From Centipeda infelix ATCC 43532 (GTDB taxonomy: Bacteria; Bacillota; Negativicutes; Selenomonadales; Selenomonadaceae): a stretch of 58,374 nt of DNA. The position numbers and the translations under genes are program-made. The notes under the pieces were generated by a model that saw only the letters and a program-made list of their open reading frames with translations, searched no databases and had not been told where the DNA came from. Position 1 is the stretch's first letter. Each line of letters starts with the position of its first letter. The stretch lies in the NCBI RefSeq assembly GCF_000234095.1, contig NZ_JH376798.1, forward strand, positions 1-58,374, given 5' to 3'. Positions 16,974 through 25,541 of this stretch are shown here, piece after piece.

Positions 16974-17904
16974 ACCGTCCCTCCCAAACGTCGTCCAACA
17001 TCTCCTCGATTGCCTGATCGACTCGCTCATCCGTATTCTCCCGCAGTGACAGTGCAAGTGACAGCGGGTCTACACAGCCATCTCTGCTGAGGATATGTGG
17101 AGCATATCGCCACAGCTCCACGCGCACCTGACGCTCCTCATCAACGAGTTCCTCCTGCAGCTCGATCGGACAATCTCTACGATAAACAGCATAGATATCA
17201 CATGAGGGTGGATTCAGCCAACTGTATTCTGATAGCGCCGACTCACCTGCAAGGAAAAAATCAGGTGTCAGCACCGTACGATCTGCATAGCCGATGGAGT
17301 GTACCGGAGAGCGCAAAAACACATGTGCCCGCTCGAACAGGACATTCGGCTCATCAGTTCTACGCAAGATAACGCGCAATCCCTCTCTATGGCGACGAAA
17401 GAGTTTCGACTCCACCAACTGTTTCGCGACACGGCTCATCGTCATCGCCGAAAAAGGAAGCCAATCAGACAATACTGCTTGCGGAACTCTCTGTGCAGAA
17501 ACGTATAAACAATAAAAAAACGTGATCTGTGTCGCCAGAAGAAAGTGATTTACAGGCTGCAATCGCTCTCCCGGCACCATGTAGGTTCCGATAAAGGGCA
17601 AATAACTCATTTTCCCTCTGACAATAAAGGGAATTTTATATTTTATCAGTGCACCTCTGCGCGACTCGGATATACGATCGAATACGAGTACAACAGGAAG
17701 CTGTGCGAACAACTCTACCTGCGCTATATGCTTTCTTAGTGTGGTTACACTGACTAGGGTGCTCTCCGGCTCGATTAAAATACAAGAGGATGATTCGATC
17801 TCGGCGCGATAAAATTGATAATTCGCACGTAGAAATAACGGCAGTTTCTTAGCCTTTTCCCACGAAGCATAGCGTATCTCCAACCCCAATTCTTCTCGCA
17901 GCAC
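16948..17904 (-). CDS. AbiEi-like winged-helix partner (candidate antitoxin)
   Basis: 318 residues from a GTG at 17904, preceded by AAGGGGGAG. Residues 110-190 look like a winged-helix domain (LLATQITFFYCLYVSAQRVP, MTMSRVAKQLVESKLF), and FLAGESALSEYSWLNPP matches the position of the AGxSAL motif of AbiEi-type antitoxins. It directly precedes and overlaps the nucleotidyltransferase gene, the AbiEi-AbiEii order. AbiEi proteins bind operator DNA and repress their operon. The first 100 residues are not recognised. Alternative: an unrelated MarR-like regulator. Confidence 0.65.
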   Translation of the reverse strand: MLREELGLEIRYASWEKAKKLPLFLRANYQFYRAEIESSSCILIEPESTLVSVTTLRKHIAQVELFAQLPVVLVFDRISESRRGALIKYKIPFIVRGKMSYLPFIGTYMVPGERLQPVNHFLLATQITFFYCLYVSAQRVPQAVLSDWLPFSAMTMSRVAKQLVESKLFRRHREGLRVILRRTDEPNVLFERAHVFLRSPVHSIGYADRTVLTPDFFLAGESALSEYSWLNPPSCDIYAVYRRDCPIELQEELVDEERQVRVELWRYAPHILSRDGCVDPLSLALSLRENTDERVDQAIEEMLDDVWEGRYDSGTFDI

Positions 17905-17940
17905 AATCTCTCCCCCTTTCCTTTTTAACTCTTTTCTTCC

Positions 17941-17969
17941 ATTCTAACTTTTTGAGTGTTAAAAGTCAA
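17941..17969 (-). promoter_or_regulatory. Putative promoter of the AbiE-like operon
   Basis: Minus strand TTGACT (17964-17969), 17 bp, TAGAAT (17941-17946). The spacer and flanks hold TTTTAACACT/GAGTGTTAAAA-like half sites that could be an autoregulator operator. Confidence 0.55.
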
Positions 17970-18002
17970 TTTTTAATGTTATATGTTTGGTTGAAGGAAG
18001 CA

Positions 18003-18034
18003 CAAAAGCCCCGCACCACAAAGTGGGGCGGGGC
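18003..18034 (-). terminator. Intrinsic terminator after aroF
   Basis: Minus strand GCCCCGCCCCA..TGGTGCGGGGC followed by TTTTG, 28 bp past the aroF stop codon. Confidence 0.85.
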
Positions 18035-18061
18035 ACAGTACAATACATTGTAAGGAACGGC

Positions 18062-19096
18062 TTACTCCATCACCATCGGCGCGATCTTCTCCTCCGCCAT
18101 GAAGCGGCTGAGCTTCTGCACGCTTGCCATGAGATCACGATAGTTCTCGGGCGTGAGCGACTGCGGACCGTCGGAGAGAGCGCGAGCAGGGTTCGGATGC
18201 ACCTCGATGATGAGCCCGTCCGCGCCCGCTGCGATGGAGGCAAGCGACATCGGCTTAATCATGCGCCACTTACCCGTGCCGTGGCTCGGATCGGCAATGA
18301 TCGGCAGATGCGAGAGATGCTTGATCGCCGCAATCGCACTGATGTCGAACGTGTTGCGCGTGTACGTCTCATAGGTACGGATGCCGCGCTCGCAGAGGAT
18401 GACGTTCGGGTTCCCCTCGTTCATGATGTACTCTGCCGCGTTCAGCCACTCGTCAATCGTCGCCGCAAGTCCGCGCTTGAGCATAACAGGCTTGCCCGCA
18501 CGCCCGACCGCACGCAGGAGACCAAAGTTCTGCATATTGCGTGCACCGATCTGGAGGAGATCAGCATAGGCGGCGACCGTATCCACTGCCTCGACCACCG
18601 TGACCTCGGTCACAACGGCGAGCCCTGTCTTTTCGCGCGCTTCGGCGAGGTATTTCAGCCCCTCCTCCTCAAGCCCTTGGAATGCGTAGGGCGAGGTGCG
18701 CGGCTTGTACGCGCCGCCGCGGATGAACTGTGCGCCGCCCGCCTTGATAATCTCTGCCGTCGCGAGCAGCTGTTCGCGCGACTCGACGGCGCAGGGGCCC
18801 GCCATGACTACAGGGGTCCCGTCGCCAATCTTTACGCCGCGCACGTCGATGACCGTCGGGGCGGGATGGAACTCACGGCTCGCGAGCTTGTAGCTCTTGG
18901 AGATGGCAACGGTCGTCTCAACGCCGTGCATCGCATCGAGCGGAGTCGCCGCGAGCTTTGTCTTGTCGCCGATCACGCCGACGATCTTCTGCCGCGCGCC
19001 CTCCATGACCTTCGCCTCAAGCCCCTGCTCCTCAATGGCGCGGATGACGTTTTCAATATCCTCCTGCGAGGCATCCGAGTTCATAATAACAACCAT
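18062..19096 (-). CDS. aroF: 3-deoxy-7-phosphoheptulonate (DAHP) synthase, type I-beta
   Basis: 344 residues. An N-terminal ferredoxin/ACT-like regulatory domain (1-70; [18 protein letters not shown]) precedes the KDO8P/DAHP synthase barrel with [51 protein letters not shown] and [10 protein letters not shown]. Condenses PEP with erythrose 4-phosphate, the first step of the shikimate pathway. A GGAGCGATATAA site precedes the ATG. It follows pheA with 15 bp between, so the two are co-transcribed from upstream of pheA. Related Bacillus enzymes are feedback-controlled through an N-terminal domain; here that is inference. Confidence 0.96.
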   Translation of the reverse strand: MVVIMNSDASQEDIENVIRAIEEQGLEAKVMEGARQKIVGVIGDKTKLAATPLDAMHGVETTVAISKSYKLASREFHPAPTVIDVRGVKIGDGTPVVMAGPCAVESREQLLATAEIIKAGGAQFIRGGAYKPRTSPYAFQGLEEEGLKYLAEAREKTGLAVVTEVTVVEAVDTVAAYADLLQIGARNMQNFGLLRAVGRAGKPVMLKRGLAATIDEWLNAAEYIMNEGNPNVILCERGIRTYETYTRNTFDISAIAAIKHLSHLPIIADPSHGTGKWRMIKPMSLASIAAGADGLIIEVHPNPARALSDGPQSLTPENYRDLMASVQKLSRFMAEEKIAPMVME

Positions 19097-19111
19097 TTAT
19101 ATCGCTCCTTA

Positions 19112-19969
19112 CTATTCATTGCGTGCCGTGTGTACGGGGAAAACACCGAGCACCTTCAGCCAGACGCTCTTCTCTGCGACGGCATCGATGGCATCGCGTA
19201 TGGCATCCGCATCGCTGTGCGCGTCGAGATCGAAAAAGAACATATACGCGCCGAGTTCCGTCCGCGCGGGGCGTGACTCGATGCGTGTGAGGTTCACCGC
19301 GCGATGCGCAAATTCGCCGAGCACATCGTAGAGTGCCCCCGGCCGCGTACCGTCAATCTGACAGACGAGAAGCACCGTATCGGGCTCCTCTGCAGGCGGC
19401 GGGAGCATGCCGTCGCGCACAACCTCAAAGAAGCGTGTGCAGTTCGAGCCGCGATCCTCGATCCTGCCCGCGATTTCGACCAGACCGTTCAGCGCACCTG
19501 CACGGCGCGTGCAGATTGCCGCCGCCCCCGCATCCGCGAGCGATGCGCCGACGATCTCCGCCGCGCGCGCCGTGCTCGCCGTCTTGATGAGCTCCGCCTG
19601 CGGGCAGTGACGCAGGAGGAAGTCGCGGCACTGTGCGAGGGGCTGCGCGTGTGAGTAGACCACGCGGATCTCTGCATCCTTTGCGCGCGCCATCAGATAG
19701 TTGTGCACGGGCCAGATCACCTCGCGCCGCACGCGCAGCGTATCCGAGCGTGCAAGCGCATCGAGCGTCACCGCGATCGCCCCCTCAAGCGAATTCTCCA
19801 CGGGCACGAACGCAGCGTCCACCACGCCCATCTCCACCGCATGCAGGCACTCGCTGATGTCGCCGAAGCATACGATCTCACGGTCAAGGCTCTGCCACTC
19901 CATGAGATAGCGTGCCGCCGCCTCGCTGTGCGTCCCCACGGGACCGAGCACGCCCATTTTCTGTCTCAC
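19112..19969 (-). CDS. pheA: Prephenate dehydratase
   Basis: 285 residues from a GTG at 19967-19969. That start is preferred to the ATG two codons upstream because AGGAGG (19977-19982) is 7 nt from the GTG but only 1 nt from the ATG. PDT domain: GVLGPVGTHSEAAARYL, VPVENSLEGAI, and the RGSNCTRFFEV version of the TxxTRF motif. C-terminal ACT domain with IESRPARTELGAYMFF, the phenylalanine-binding ESRP site. Converts prephenate to phenylpyruvate for phenylalanine; likely feedback-inhibited. First gene of the pheA-aroF operon. Confidence 0.95.
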   Translation of the reverse strand: MRQKMGVLGPVGTHSEAAARYLMEWQSLDREIVCFGDISECLHAVEMGVVDAAFVPVENSLEGAIAVTLDALARSDTLRVRREVIWPVHNYLMARAKDAEIRVVYSHAQPLAQCRDFLLRHCPQAELIKTASTARAAEIVGASLADAGAAAICTRRAGALNGLVEIAGRIEDRGSNCTRFFEVVRDGMLPPPAEEPDTVLLVCQIDGTRPGALYDVLGEFAHRAVNLTRIESRPARTELGAYMFFFDLDAHSDADAIRDAIDAVAEKSVWLKVLGVFPVHTARNE

Positions 19970-20117
19970 ACACATTCCTCCTATAGGAATCTACTATACT
20001 ATATGCGCGACGTGTTGACAAGGGCAATGGGAAACACTTTCATTTCAGGTGCATTTCACTTGTGTTACACCTGTGCTATAATAGAAACGATTTCTCAACC
20101 ATACGAAGGGAGCAGCT

Positions 20118-20696
20118 ATGTCGCCAAAGGAGTATCTTGCCATTGTTCACTGCATTGCCGGACTCAAGGAGCGCACGCGCCATGCGTGGATGACATCGGG
20201 ACGGCAGGAAAGTGTCGCCGAGCACAGCTGGCGGATGGCGCTGATGGCATACTTTCTGCGTGACGCCTTTCCCACCGCCGACCTCACACGTGTTCTCCTC
20301 ATGACACTCCTGCACGATGCAGGCGAGGTCTTTACAGGTGACATCCCGACGTTTGAAAAGACGGATGCTGACCGCGCACGGGAACACGAACTGCGTGACG
20401 AATGGATTGATGCACTTCCCGCGCCCTATGCGGCAGAGGTACGTTCCCTATTCACCGAGATGGATGCGATGGAGACCGAGGAAGCGAAAATCGTCAAGGC
20501 ACTCGACCGCATGGAGGCAGTCATCACGCACAACGAGGGCGATCCTCACACATGGCTGCCGCTCGAATACGATTTGCAGCGCACCTACGGTGTGAAGGAG
20601 GCAGCATTCGCTCCCGTACTCAAAGAGTTGCGTGCGGAGGTCAACCGCGAGGTCGACGAAGTGATTGCAGGACTGAATAAGGAGACTGAACTATGA
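20118..20696 (+). CDS. HD-domain phosphohydrolase (YfbR/5'-nucleotidase-like)
   Basis: 192 residues. HD signature residues are visible: R22 with HAWMTSGRQESVAEHSW (first metal histidine), LLHDAGEVFTGDIPTFEK (HD plus downstream aspartate), and KALDRMEAV near residue 140 (third metal ligand). This pattern matches YfbR-like 5'-deoxynucleotidases and the wider HD_3 group. Cytoplasmic metal-dependent phosphatase; substrate not assignable. A GAAGGGAGC site precedes the ATG and the stop codon overlaps the next gene by 4 bp, so the two form an operon. Confidence 0.85.
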   Translation: MSPKEYLAIVHCIAGLKERTRHAWMTSGRQESVAEHSWRMALMAYFLRDAFPTADLTRVLLMTLLHDAGEVFTGDIPTFEKTDADRAREHELRDEWIDALPAPYAAEVRSLFTEMDAMETEEAKIVKALDRMEAVITHNEGDPHTWLPLEYDLQRTYGVKEAAFAPVLKELRAEVNREVDEVIAGLNKETEL

Positions 20697-21469
20697 AAAC
20701 GAACTACGGCAACTGGATCTCGACCCCGATGATGAAAACCCTCGCAGCAATCGCGGGGGGGCTCTACGTACTCACTACGCTCTATGCGCTCATTTACGAC
20801 CGTGTGACCGCGCCCTTCTTCATCCTTGCCATCCTCTCCTTCGTCGCGACCGTCGTCGTCCTCTATATGTACTACTGCCGCTATGTCTTCTCCTTCGAAG
20901 GCGGCGGACTCATGCGCCGCATTCACACCTACCTGCTCGATCAGCTCCCGTGGGACGGACTGGGACGAATGCTCGAGGTCGGCTGCGGCTCGGGCGCACT
21001 GAGCATTGCGGCGGCGAAACGCTTCCCGCTCGCCGAGATGCAGGGCATCGACTACTGGCCGCCGATGTGGAACTACGGACAGGCGCAGTGCGAGGCAAAC
21101 GCTGCCGCCGAGGGTGTCGCAGATCGCTGCACATTTCAGCACGGCGACGCAGCAAAACTCGACTTCCCCGACAATCATTTCGACGCTGTTGTCAGCAACT
21201 TTGTCTTTCACGAAGTACGAACGCAAAAGGATAAATTCATGCTCGTGGAGGAGGCTTTGCGCGTGCTGAAAAAGGGCGGCGCGTTCGCCCTCCACGATAC
21301 GTTTGGAAACAAGGATATGTACGGCAACATGGATGAGTTCGTCGCCTACCTGCAGGAGAAGGGCATCGCCGACATCGCCTATCTCCCGAACACCGAGCGA
21401 AACATCCCCATGCCGCCGCCTGTGCGCTTCATGATGCGCGGCATCGGCATGCTCTACGGGACGAAGTGA
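20693..21469 (+). CDS. Membrane-anchored class I SAM-dependent methyltransferase
   Basis: 258 residues. Two N-terminal membrane helices (about 15-35 and 40-60) precede a Rossmann methyltransferase domain: motif I MLEVGCGSGALSIAAAKR, acidic motif II MQGIDYWP, DAAKLDFPDNHFDAVVSN (motif IV) and ALRVLKKGGAFALHDTF (post motif). Lipid, quinone or small-molecule methylation at the inner membrane face is plausible but the substrate is unknown. The ATG overlaps the HD gene stop (ATGA). A G7 run spans 20754-20761 in the first helix. Confidence 0.85.
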   Translation: MKTNYGNWISTPMMKTLAAIAGGLYVLTTLYALIYDRVTAPFFILAILSFVATVVVLYMYYCRYVFSFEGGGLMRRIHTYLLDQLPWDGLGRMLEVGCGSGALSIAAAKRFPLAEMQGIDYWPPMWNYGQAQCEANAAAEGVADRCTFQHGDAAKLDFPDNHFDAVVSNFVFHEVRTQKDKFMLVEEALRVLKKGGAFALHDTFGNKDMYGNMDEFVAYLQEKGIADIAYLPNTERNIPMPPPVRFMMRGIGMLYGTK

Positions 21470-21491
21470 TATTCCGCAATTATGCTCGGTA

Positions 21492-21661
21492 CAGTGCAAG
21501 ACTTCTAAGCGAACCCTAGTGGAGCAAGTGAGTAAAGAGCGCGGTACGCCCCGTCGGATTTCTTTCGTTCAAGCGAAGCGCGTTTAAGAAGTCCGACGGT
21601 ATTTAAGCGTACAAGCGCACGATCACTTGCGTAACGAGGTGTTCGCGTGGAGCTTGCACTG
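21492..21661. repeat. 170-bp imperfect palindrome, MITE-like
   Basis: Ends CAGTGCAAG (21492-21500) and CTTGCACTG (21653-21661) are perfect inverted repeats. Inside, further pairs line up in order: GAGCAAGTGA with TCACTTGCGT, GTAC with GTAC, CCGTCGGA.TTCTT with AAGAAGTCCGACGG. The whole non-coding gap between the methyltransferase and the next gene therefore folds into one long hairpin. No U tract follows, so it is not a simple terminator. Confidence 0.7.
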
Positions 21662-21691
21662 CACAGATGAACATCTTTCACCGAAAGGAAA

Positions 21692-22966
21692 ATGCCTGTG
21701 TTCTGCAAAAAGTTCTCTGCCGTACTTGCCGTTGCCGTCTTTCTCTGTGCCGCCCCTGCGTATGCGGCACAAACCGAACCCGCGCCGAGCATCCCGCGTC
21801 CCGCATTTCCCGCCACGATTCCACAGGGGATGACCGTGGATGCAAAACTTGCCGCAGGGCTGCACTTCGCCGTACCGAAAGCGAACCTCGACATCCTCCC
21901 AATGCCCACCGCAGAGCCGACAGAAATCACCATCATGGGCGAGGCAGCGGCAACCGAGGAGCAGATGCTCGCCTACCTCCTGCGCCGCAACCCGAAGCCA
22001 AAGCTCACGGGCACCCCCGAGGAACTCGTCCATGCCTACTACGAGGAGGCGGAGCACGAGGGCGTGCGCCCCGATCTCGCGCTCGCACAGGCATTCAAGG
22101 AAACGGGCTTCTTTGCGTACGGCGGCGATGTCGACTGGAGACAAAATAATTTCTGTGGGCTTGGCGCAACCGGAAACGGTGCAAAGGGGCTGTCCTTCCC
22201 CAACATCCGCACGGGAGCGCGTGCCCACATCCAGCACCTCCTTGCCTACAGCCGCAAAGAGCTGCCGCGCAGCCCCATCGCCGACCCGCGCTACGACCTC
22301 ATCCGTACGAATCGTCCCGACATCTACGGACAGCTCACACGCTGGACACAGCTCAACGGTGTCTGGGCAGTCCCCGGCAAGAACTACGGGCAGGAGATCA
22401 TCATCATCCGTGACCGCGCACGTCAGCCCGACGGCTCCGATGCTTCCCTGCGTGCCGCGAACGCACACATCATGCAGGCGGGCGATGCCGACAACTACAT
22501 CTATCGCGGGCTCGTCTATCTGCATCGTTCAGCCTACGCCGAGGCACTTGCCGACTTCACCGCCGCACAGAAACGCAACACGAAGCGCAGCGAGCCCTAC
22601 CTCGGCATTGCACTCGCCCATACGGGCGCAGGGAACATCAAGGAAGCTCGCCGCGCCTACGAAGTCTATCTGAAAGTCGCCCCCGACGATGCCGCCGCCC
22701 TCCACAACTACGGGCTCGCACTCCTCGCGGAGAACAATCCTGTAAAAGCAGCTGCAGCCTTGCGCGATGCCGTCCGCCGCGCCCCACAGAACGCGGACAG
22801 CTACAGTGCACTCGCCGTCGCCCTCATCCACACAAAGGACTACGCGGGCGCATGGAAAGCCCTCACAGATGGTGCCGCCATCGCCCCCGCAAATACCGAC
22901 ATCCTCGTGAGCCAGATCCTTTTGGAAGCTTGTCTCAAAGACACGAGCAACAAGAAGAAAAAATAA
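21692..22966 (+). CDS. Secreted glucosaminidase-domain (GH73-like) protein with C-terminal TPRs
   Basis: 424 residues. Signal peptide (VLAVAVFLCAAPAYA, cleavage about residue 26), a proline-rich linker to about 100, then a lysozyme-like glucosaminidase domain at about 110-230: ALAQAFKETGFFAYGG contains the probable catalytic glutamate, followed by NNFCGLGATG and FPNIRTGARAHIQHL. The C-terminal 170 residues are TPR repeats (YRGLVYLHRSAYAEALADF; LGIALAHTGAGNIKEARRAY; NYGLALLAENNPVKAAAAL). Probably a periplasmic peptidoglycan hydrolase whose TPRs dock partners. Specificity is by family only. Confidence 0.85.
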   Translation: MPVFCKKFSAVLAVAVFLCAAPAYAAQTEPAPSIPRPAFPATIPQGMTVDAKLAAGLHFAVPKANLDILPMPTAEPTEITIMGEAAATEEQMLAYLLRRNPKPKLTGTPEELVHAYYEEAEHEGVRPDLALAQAFKETGFFAYGGDVDWRQNNFCGLGATGNGAKGLSFPNIRTGARAHIQHLLAYSRKELPRSPIADPRYDLIRTNRPDIYGQLTRWTQLNGVWAVPGKNYGQEIIIIRDRARQPDGSDASLRAANAHIMQAGDADNYIYRGLVYLHRSAYAEALADFTAAQKRNTKRSEPYLGIALAHTGAGNIKEARRAYEVYLKVAPDDAAALHNYGLALLAENNPVKAAAALRDAVRRAPQNADSYSALAVALIHTKDYAGAWKALTDGAAIAPANTDILVSQILLEACLKDTSNKKKK

Positions 22967-23060
22967 CAGAAAAGAGAAAAGGATAAAGTACGGCGACTCT
23001 CCCATGGAATTGCATCGGTATAACAACTATAAATGAATGGCAACCGTGCATATCGCACGC

Positions 23061-23101
23061 AAAAGAGCCGCACCGAGATCACATCTCGATGCGGCTCTTT
23101 C
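23061..23101. terminator. Bidirectional terminator
   Basis: AAAGAGCCGCA.CGAGAT / ATCTCGATGCGGCTCTTT hairpin with A and T runs on both sides, between the convergent ends of the TPR protein gene and the 23118 gene. Confidence 0.85.
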
Positions 23102-23117
23102 CATTTCACACCAGTAC

Positions 23118-24023
23118 TCACTCCTCGAGCTTCAGAAGTCCCGGCTGCTCGATGTGCCACTTATCCTTATGCAGAGAGAAGAGTGCGGGCATATCGACGG
23201 TAATTTTATCATAGCTCTTGCCCACCTCGTAACGCGCGGCGAAGGTTTCCTTCATGCCCGCTTCCTCGTGCAGTTTCTGATCGTACGGGAACATGGGGCT
23301 CGGGATGACAGCGATGTCGTTCGGCTGTCCCGGAATGTCGTACGCCCAGAACGTCGCCTCGTTGACATCCTCCACCGTCTCGAACTTCGGCATCGCCTTA
23401 CCGTTCTCGACAGCGGCGTGATCAGAACAGATGAGGAGATGCAGAGAATACTTGTCGATGAGCGGCTGGCAAAGTTCTGCGCCACGCTCGGGCGAGAAGG
23501 TCTCGCGCATGGCATGGTAGTCATCGAGGAGATCCTGCCAGATCGGCTTGCTCTCAAGCAGTGCATCGAGGTCGATCTCTTCCTCCTCTGGTTCCGGCTC
23601 CGGCTCTGGCTCCGGCGTAGGCTCAGGTTCCGGCTCAGGTGCCGGTGCGGCGGCGCGCGATTTTAGCTCCTCGAGATCCGCAGCGAACTGTTTCGCCTGT
23701 TCCTCGACCTGCAAAATACGGTTTTCGAGCAAACCGACCTGTTCCTTGAGCTTTGCCACTTCCTCAGCGGTCTGACTGTCCTTCGTGACAGATGCCTGAA
23801 TCTCCGCCGCGAGGCGTTCCGCCTCCGTGCGCAGCCACGAGACATGCCCCTCGATGACATCGACCGTGCCGCCCGTTTGTCTCCACGCATAGTGGGTCGC
23901 AACGGCAGCAATCGCAACAGCGGCGACAACGAGAACAAACGAGAGTATTGTCATCACGTCCGCCATGACGGGGTGAATGAAGCCCACCGCCTGTACAGCG
24001 GAAGCTGCTACCTCAGTCTCCAT
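23118..24023 (-). CDS. Unrecognised membrane-anchored coiled-coil protein
   Basis: 301 residues; family not recognised. One membrane helix at about 24-45 (ILSFVLVVAAVAIAAVAT) is followed by a coiled coil (about 65-125, LKEQVGLLENRILQVEEQAK), a low-complexity spacer of alternating Glu-Pro (about 130-152), an acidic run (EEEEIDLDALLE) and a 140-residue globular domain rich in aromatic residues with no motif I can name. The layout suggests a stalk that holds a domain away from the membrane through a rigid EP rod. Single gene with terminator; AAAGGG site before the ATG. Confidence 0.7.
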   Translation of the reverse strand: METEVAASAVQAVGFIHPVMADVMTILSFVLVVAAVAIAAVATHYAWRQTGGTVDVIEGHVSWLRTEAERLAAEIQASVTKDSQTAEEVAKLKEQVGLLENRILQVEEQAKQFAADLEELKSRAAAPAPEPEPEPTPEPEPEPEPEEEEIDLDALLESKPIWQDLLDDYHAMRETFSPERGAELCQPLIDKYSLHLLICSDHAAVENGKAMPKFETVEDVNEATFWAYDIPGQPNDIAVIPSPMFPYDQKLHEEAGMKETFAARYEVGKSYDKITVDMPALFSLHKDKWHIEQPGLLKLEE

Positions 24024-24145
24024 AGATATCAGCCCTTTCCCTCTATCTCAATCCAACGCTCGAAGTAAAATTACAGCAGACACATATCTGTATATTTTCT
24101 CTCTGTACCCCTGAAATTCCTGCTAACAAATGTTTCGATACATAG

Positions 24146-24178
24146 AAAAAGAGCCGCCTCACATAAAGCGACCCTTTT
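24146..24178 (-). terminator. Probable terminator after the flavodoxin gene
   Basis: Minus strand GGGTCGC..GCGGCTC stem (with two G-U pairs) followed by TTTTTC, about 25 bp past the flavodoxin stop codon. Confidence 0.6.
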
Positions 24179-24203
24179 CAATCAAGCAATTACACAGTGC
24201 ATA

Positions 24204-24638
24204 TCAGCACGCGCCGACGAGAGCCGCGCCGAGGTTCTTACTGCCCTCGAGCCCCTCATCGTCCGGCTCGTTCTCGACGATGAACGTGTCAACGAGATTT
24301 GCACCGGCTTCCTTCGTGCGCTCGGACCATGTCTCCATCCACGCACCTGCGCCCCAGCCCCACGAACCGAAGAGCACAACCGGCTTGCCGGAGAGCTTGC
24401 CGCTCTCGACCGCCGCTGCGAAGAACGGCTCATACGAGCCCTCCTCAAGCTCCTCGGCACCCATCGAGGGGCAGCCGAGTGCAAGCCCGTCATAGCCGTC
24501 GATCTGATCCACGGTGAAGCTGTCTACCTCAAAGCACTCAACGTCAGCACCCGCACCCTGTGCGCCCTCGACGACAGCCTCTGCCATCTTCTGCGTGTTG
24601 CCCGTGCCGGACCAGTACACAACTGCTACCTTTGCCAT
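24204..24638 (-). CDS. fld: Short-chain flavodoxin
   Basis: 144 residues. FMN phosphate loop VVYWSGTGNTQKMAEAV at the N-terminus, the aromatic FMN-binding loops LGCPSMGAEELE and FGSWGWGAGAWM, all in the usual short-chain flavodoxin positions. One-electron carrier replacing ferredoxin when iron is scarce. GAGGAGG lies before the ATG. It is second in an operon after the DUF3793 gene (41-bp gap) controlled by the promoter with a Fur-like box, which agrees with iron-responsive use. Confidence 0.93.
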   Translation of the reverse strand: MAKVAVVYWSGTGNTQKMAEAVVEGAQGAGADVECFEVDSFTVDQIDGYDGLALGCPSMGAEELEEGSYEPFFAAAVESGKLSGKPVVLFGSWGWGAGAWMETWSERTKEAGANLVDTFIVENEPDDEGLEGSKNLGAALVGAC

Positions 24639-24679
24639 GTGAAATCCTCCTCATAGAAAACCCGAGAGATCTTCTCTCC

Positions 24680-25246
24680 CTATACTGCCTGCACCAACTC
24701 GGCAAGGGGACGCCCCGCCTCCAGCCGCGTACAGAACTCCTGCGTGCAGACCGAGTACTGCTCAAAGAGCGCGCGTGCCTCGGCCTCGTTCGTGTAGACC
24801 TTCCAGTATCCGCTGTAAACAAAGTCCTGCCCGCGCCGCGTGATGAATCCGCGCACATCCTCCGGCGGATAGCCGAGGAAGAGCCCGACCTCCGGCGGCA
24901 GCGTCTTGCGTACACGCATACGGAGACGCAGGAACTCGAGACGCTCCTCCATACTGTCTGTAATGCGGTAGCCTGCCTCGCACAGGATATCCTGCGCCGC
25001 AGGCACGGCGAGTGCGCGCGCGACGAGCTCCGTACGATAGAAGAGAATGAGGACATACTCCTCGCCCTCCGCGACACGGAACGTCGAGATTCCCTTACAA
25101 GAAAAACAGGGCTCATAGGACGCAAGCAGCGCGTCAAAATCCTGAAAGCGGCTCTTTTGAAAGGACAGGAGACTTCCTGCCGTCAGACCCGCAAGCAGGG
25201 GTGCAGCGTGATAGCCGAGCAGATGCTCAAAATCTGGACAACGCAT
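24680..25246 (-). CDS. DUF3793 family protein
   Basis: 188 residues matching the DUF3793 pattern I know from anaerobic Firmicutes: an N-terminal LLGYHAAPLLAGLTAGSLLSF, VLILFYRTELV, then LPPEVGLFLGYPPEDVRGFI and SGYWKVYTNEAEA. Function unknown. The family recurrently neighbours flavodoxin or iron-transport genes, and here it heads the flavodoxin operon behind a Fur-like promoter, pointing to a role in iron or haem stress. Ribosome site GGAGGGGATATTACG before the ATG at 25244-25246. Confidence 0.82.
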   Translation of the reverse strand: MRCPDFEHLLGYHAAPLLAGLTAGSLLSFQKSRFQDFDALLASYEPCFSCKGISTFRVAEGEEYVLILFYRTELVARALAVPAAQDILCEAGYRITDSMEERLEFLRLRMRVRKTLPPEVGLFLGYPPEDVRGFITRRGQDFVYSGYWKVYTNEAEARALFEQYSVCTQEFCTRLEAGRPLAELVQAV

Positions 25247-25308
25247 CGTAATATCCCCTCCATGCCAAGGCGCAGCATGAGTACGCCTGAAAACTCGTCC
25301 GATATACT

Positions 25309-25337
25309 ATTATATCGCAAACGATTCTCATTAGCAA
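25309..25337 (-). promoter_or_regulatory. Promoter with embedded Fur-like box
   Basis: Minus strand TTGCTA (25332-25337), exactly 17 bp, TATAAT (25309-25314). The spacer is nearly filled by GCTAATGAGAATCGTTTGC (25317-25335), which matches the 19-bp Fur consensus at 13 positions by my count. Fur bound here would cover -35 to -10 and block transcription when iron is plentiful. Confidence 0.65.
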
Positions 25338-25477
25338 CATCTTTTCTCACGGAGGAGAGTATTCTGATATGGTCTGACCATATTATAGCGAAGATTATGC
25401 TCGGTGACAACAGAATCTTTTTTATTTATTCATAGGGAGAATCTAATGCCATTTATCACGCACTGTGGTTGGAAATA

Positions 25478-25506
25478 TTGACAAAAAATCGCGTGTGTGC
25501 TACGTT
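25478..25506 (+). promoter_or_regulatory. Putative metNIQ promoter
   Basis: TTGACA (25478-25483), 17 bp, TACGTT (25501-25506), about 30 bp before the metN start. The interval to metN is too short for a SAM or T-box riboswitch. Confidence 0.5.
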
Positions 25507-25541
25507 TAACCAGAATCTCAGCCAAAGGAAGGCTACATAAA

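Noticed and set aside
20754-20761. G7 run in the methyltransferase gene as a second phase-variable tract
   Set aside because: The run is short, the gene is in frame with intact motifs, and GGG-rich codons for Gly-Gly-Leu explain it in this GC-rich genome.
25381-25541. SAM or T-box riboswitch upstream of metNIQ
   Set aside because: The leader after the predicted promoter is only about 30 nt and no kink-turn, K-turn GA pairs or T-box NNTGGNACCGCG motif is seen.
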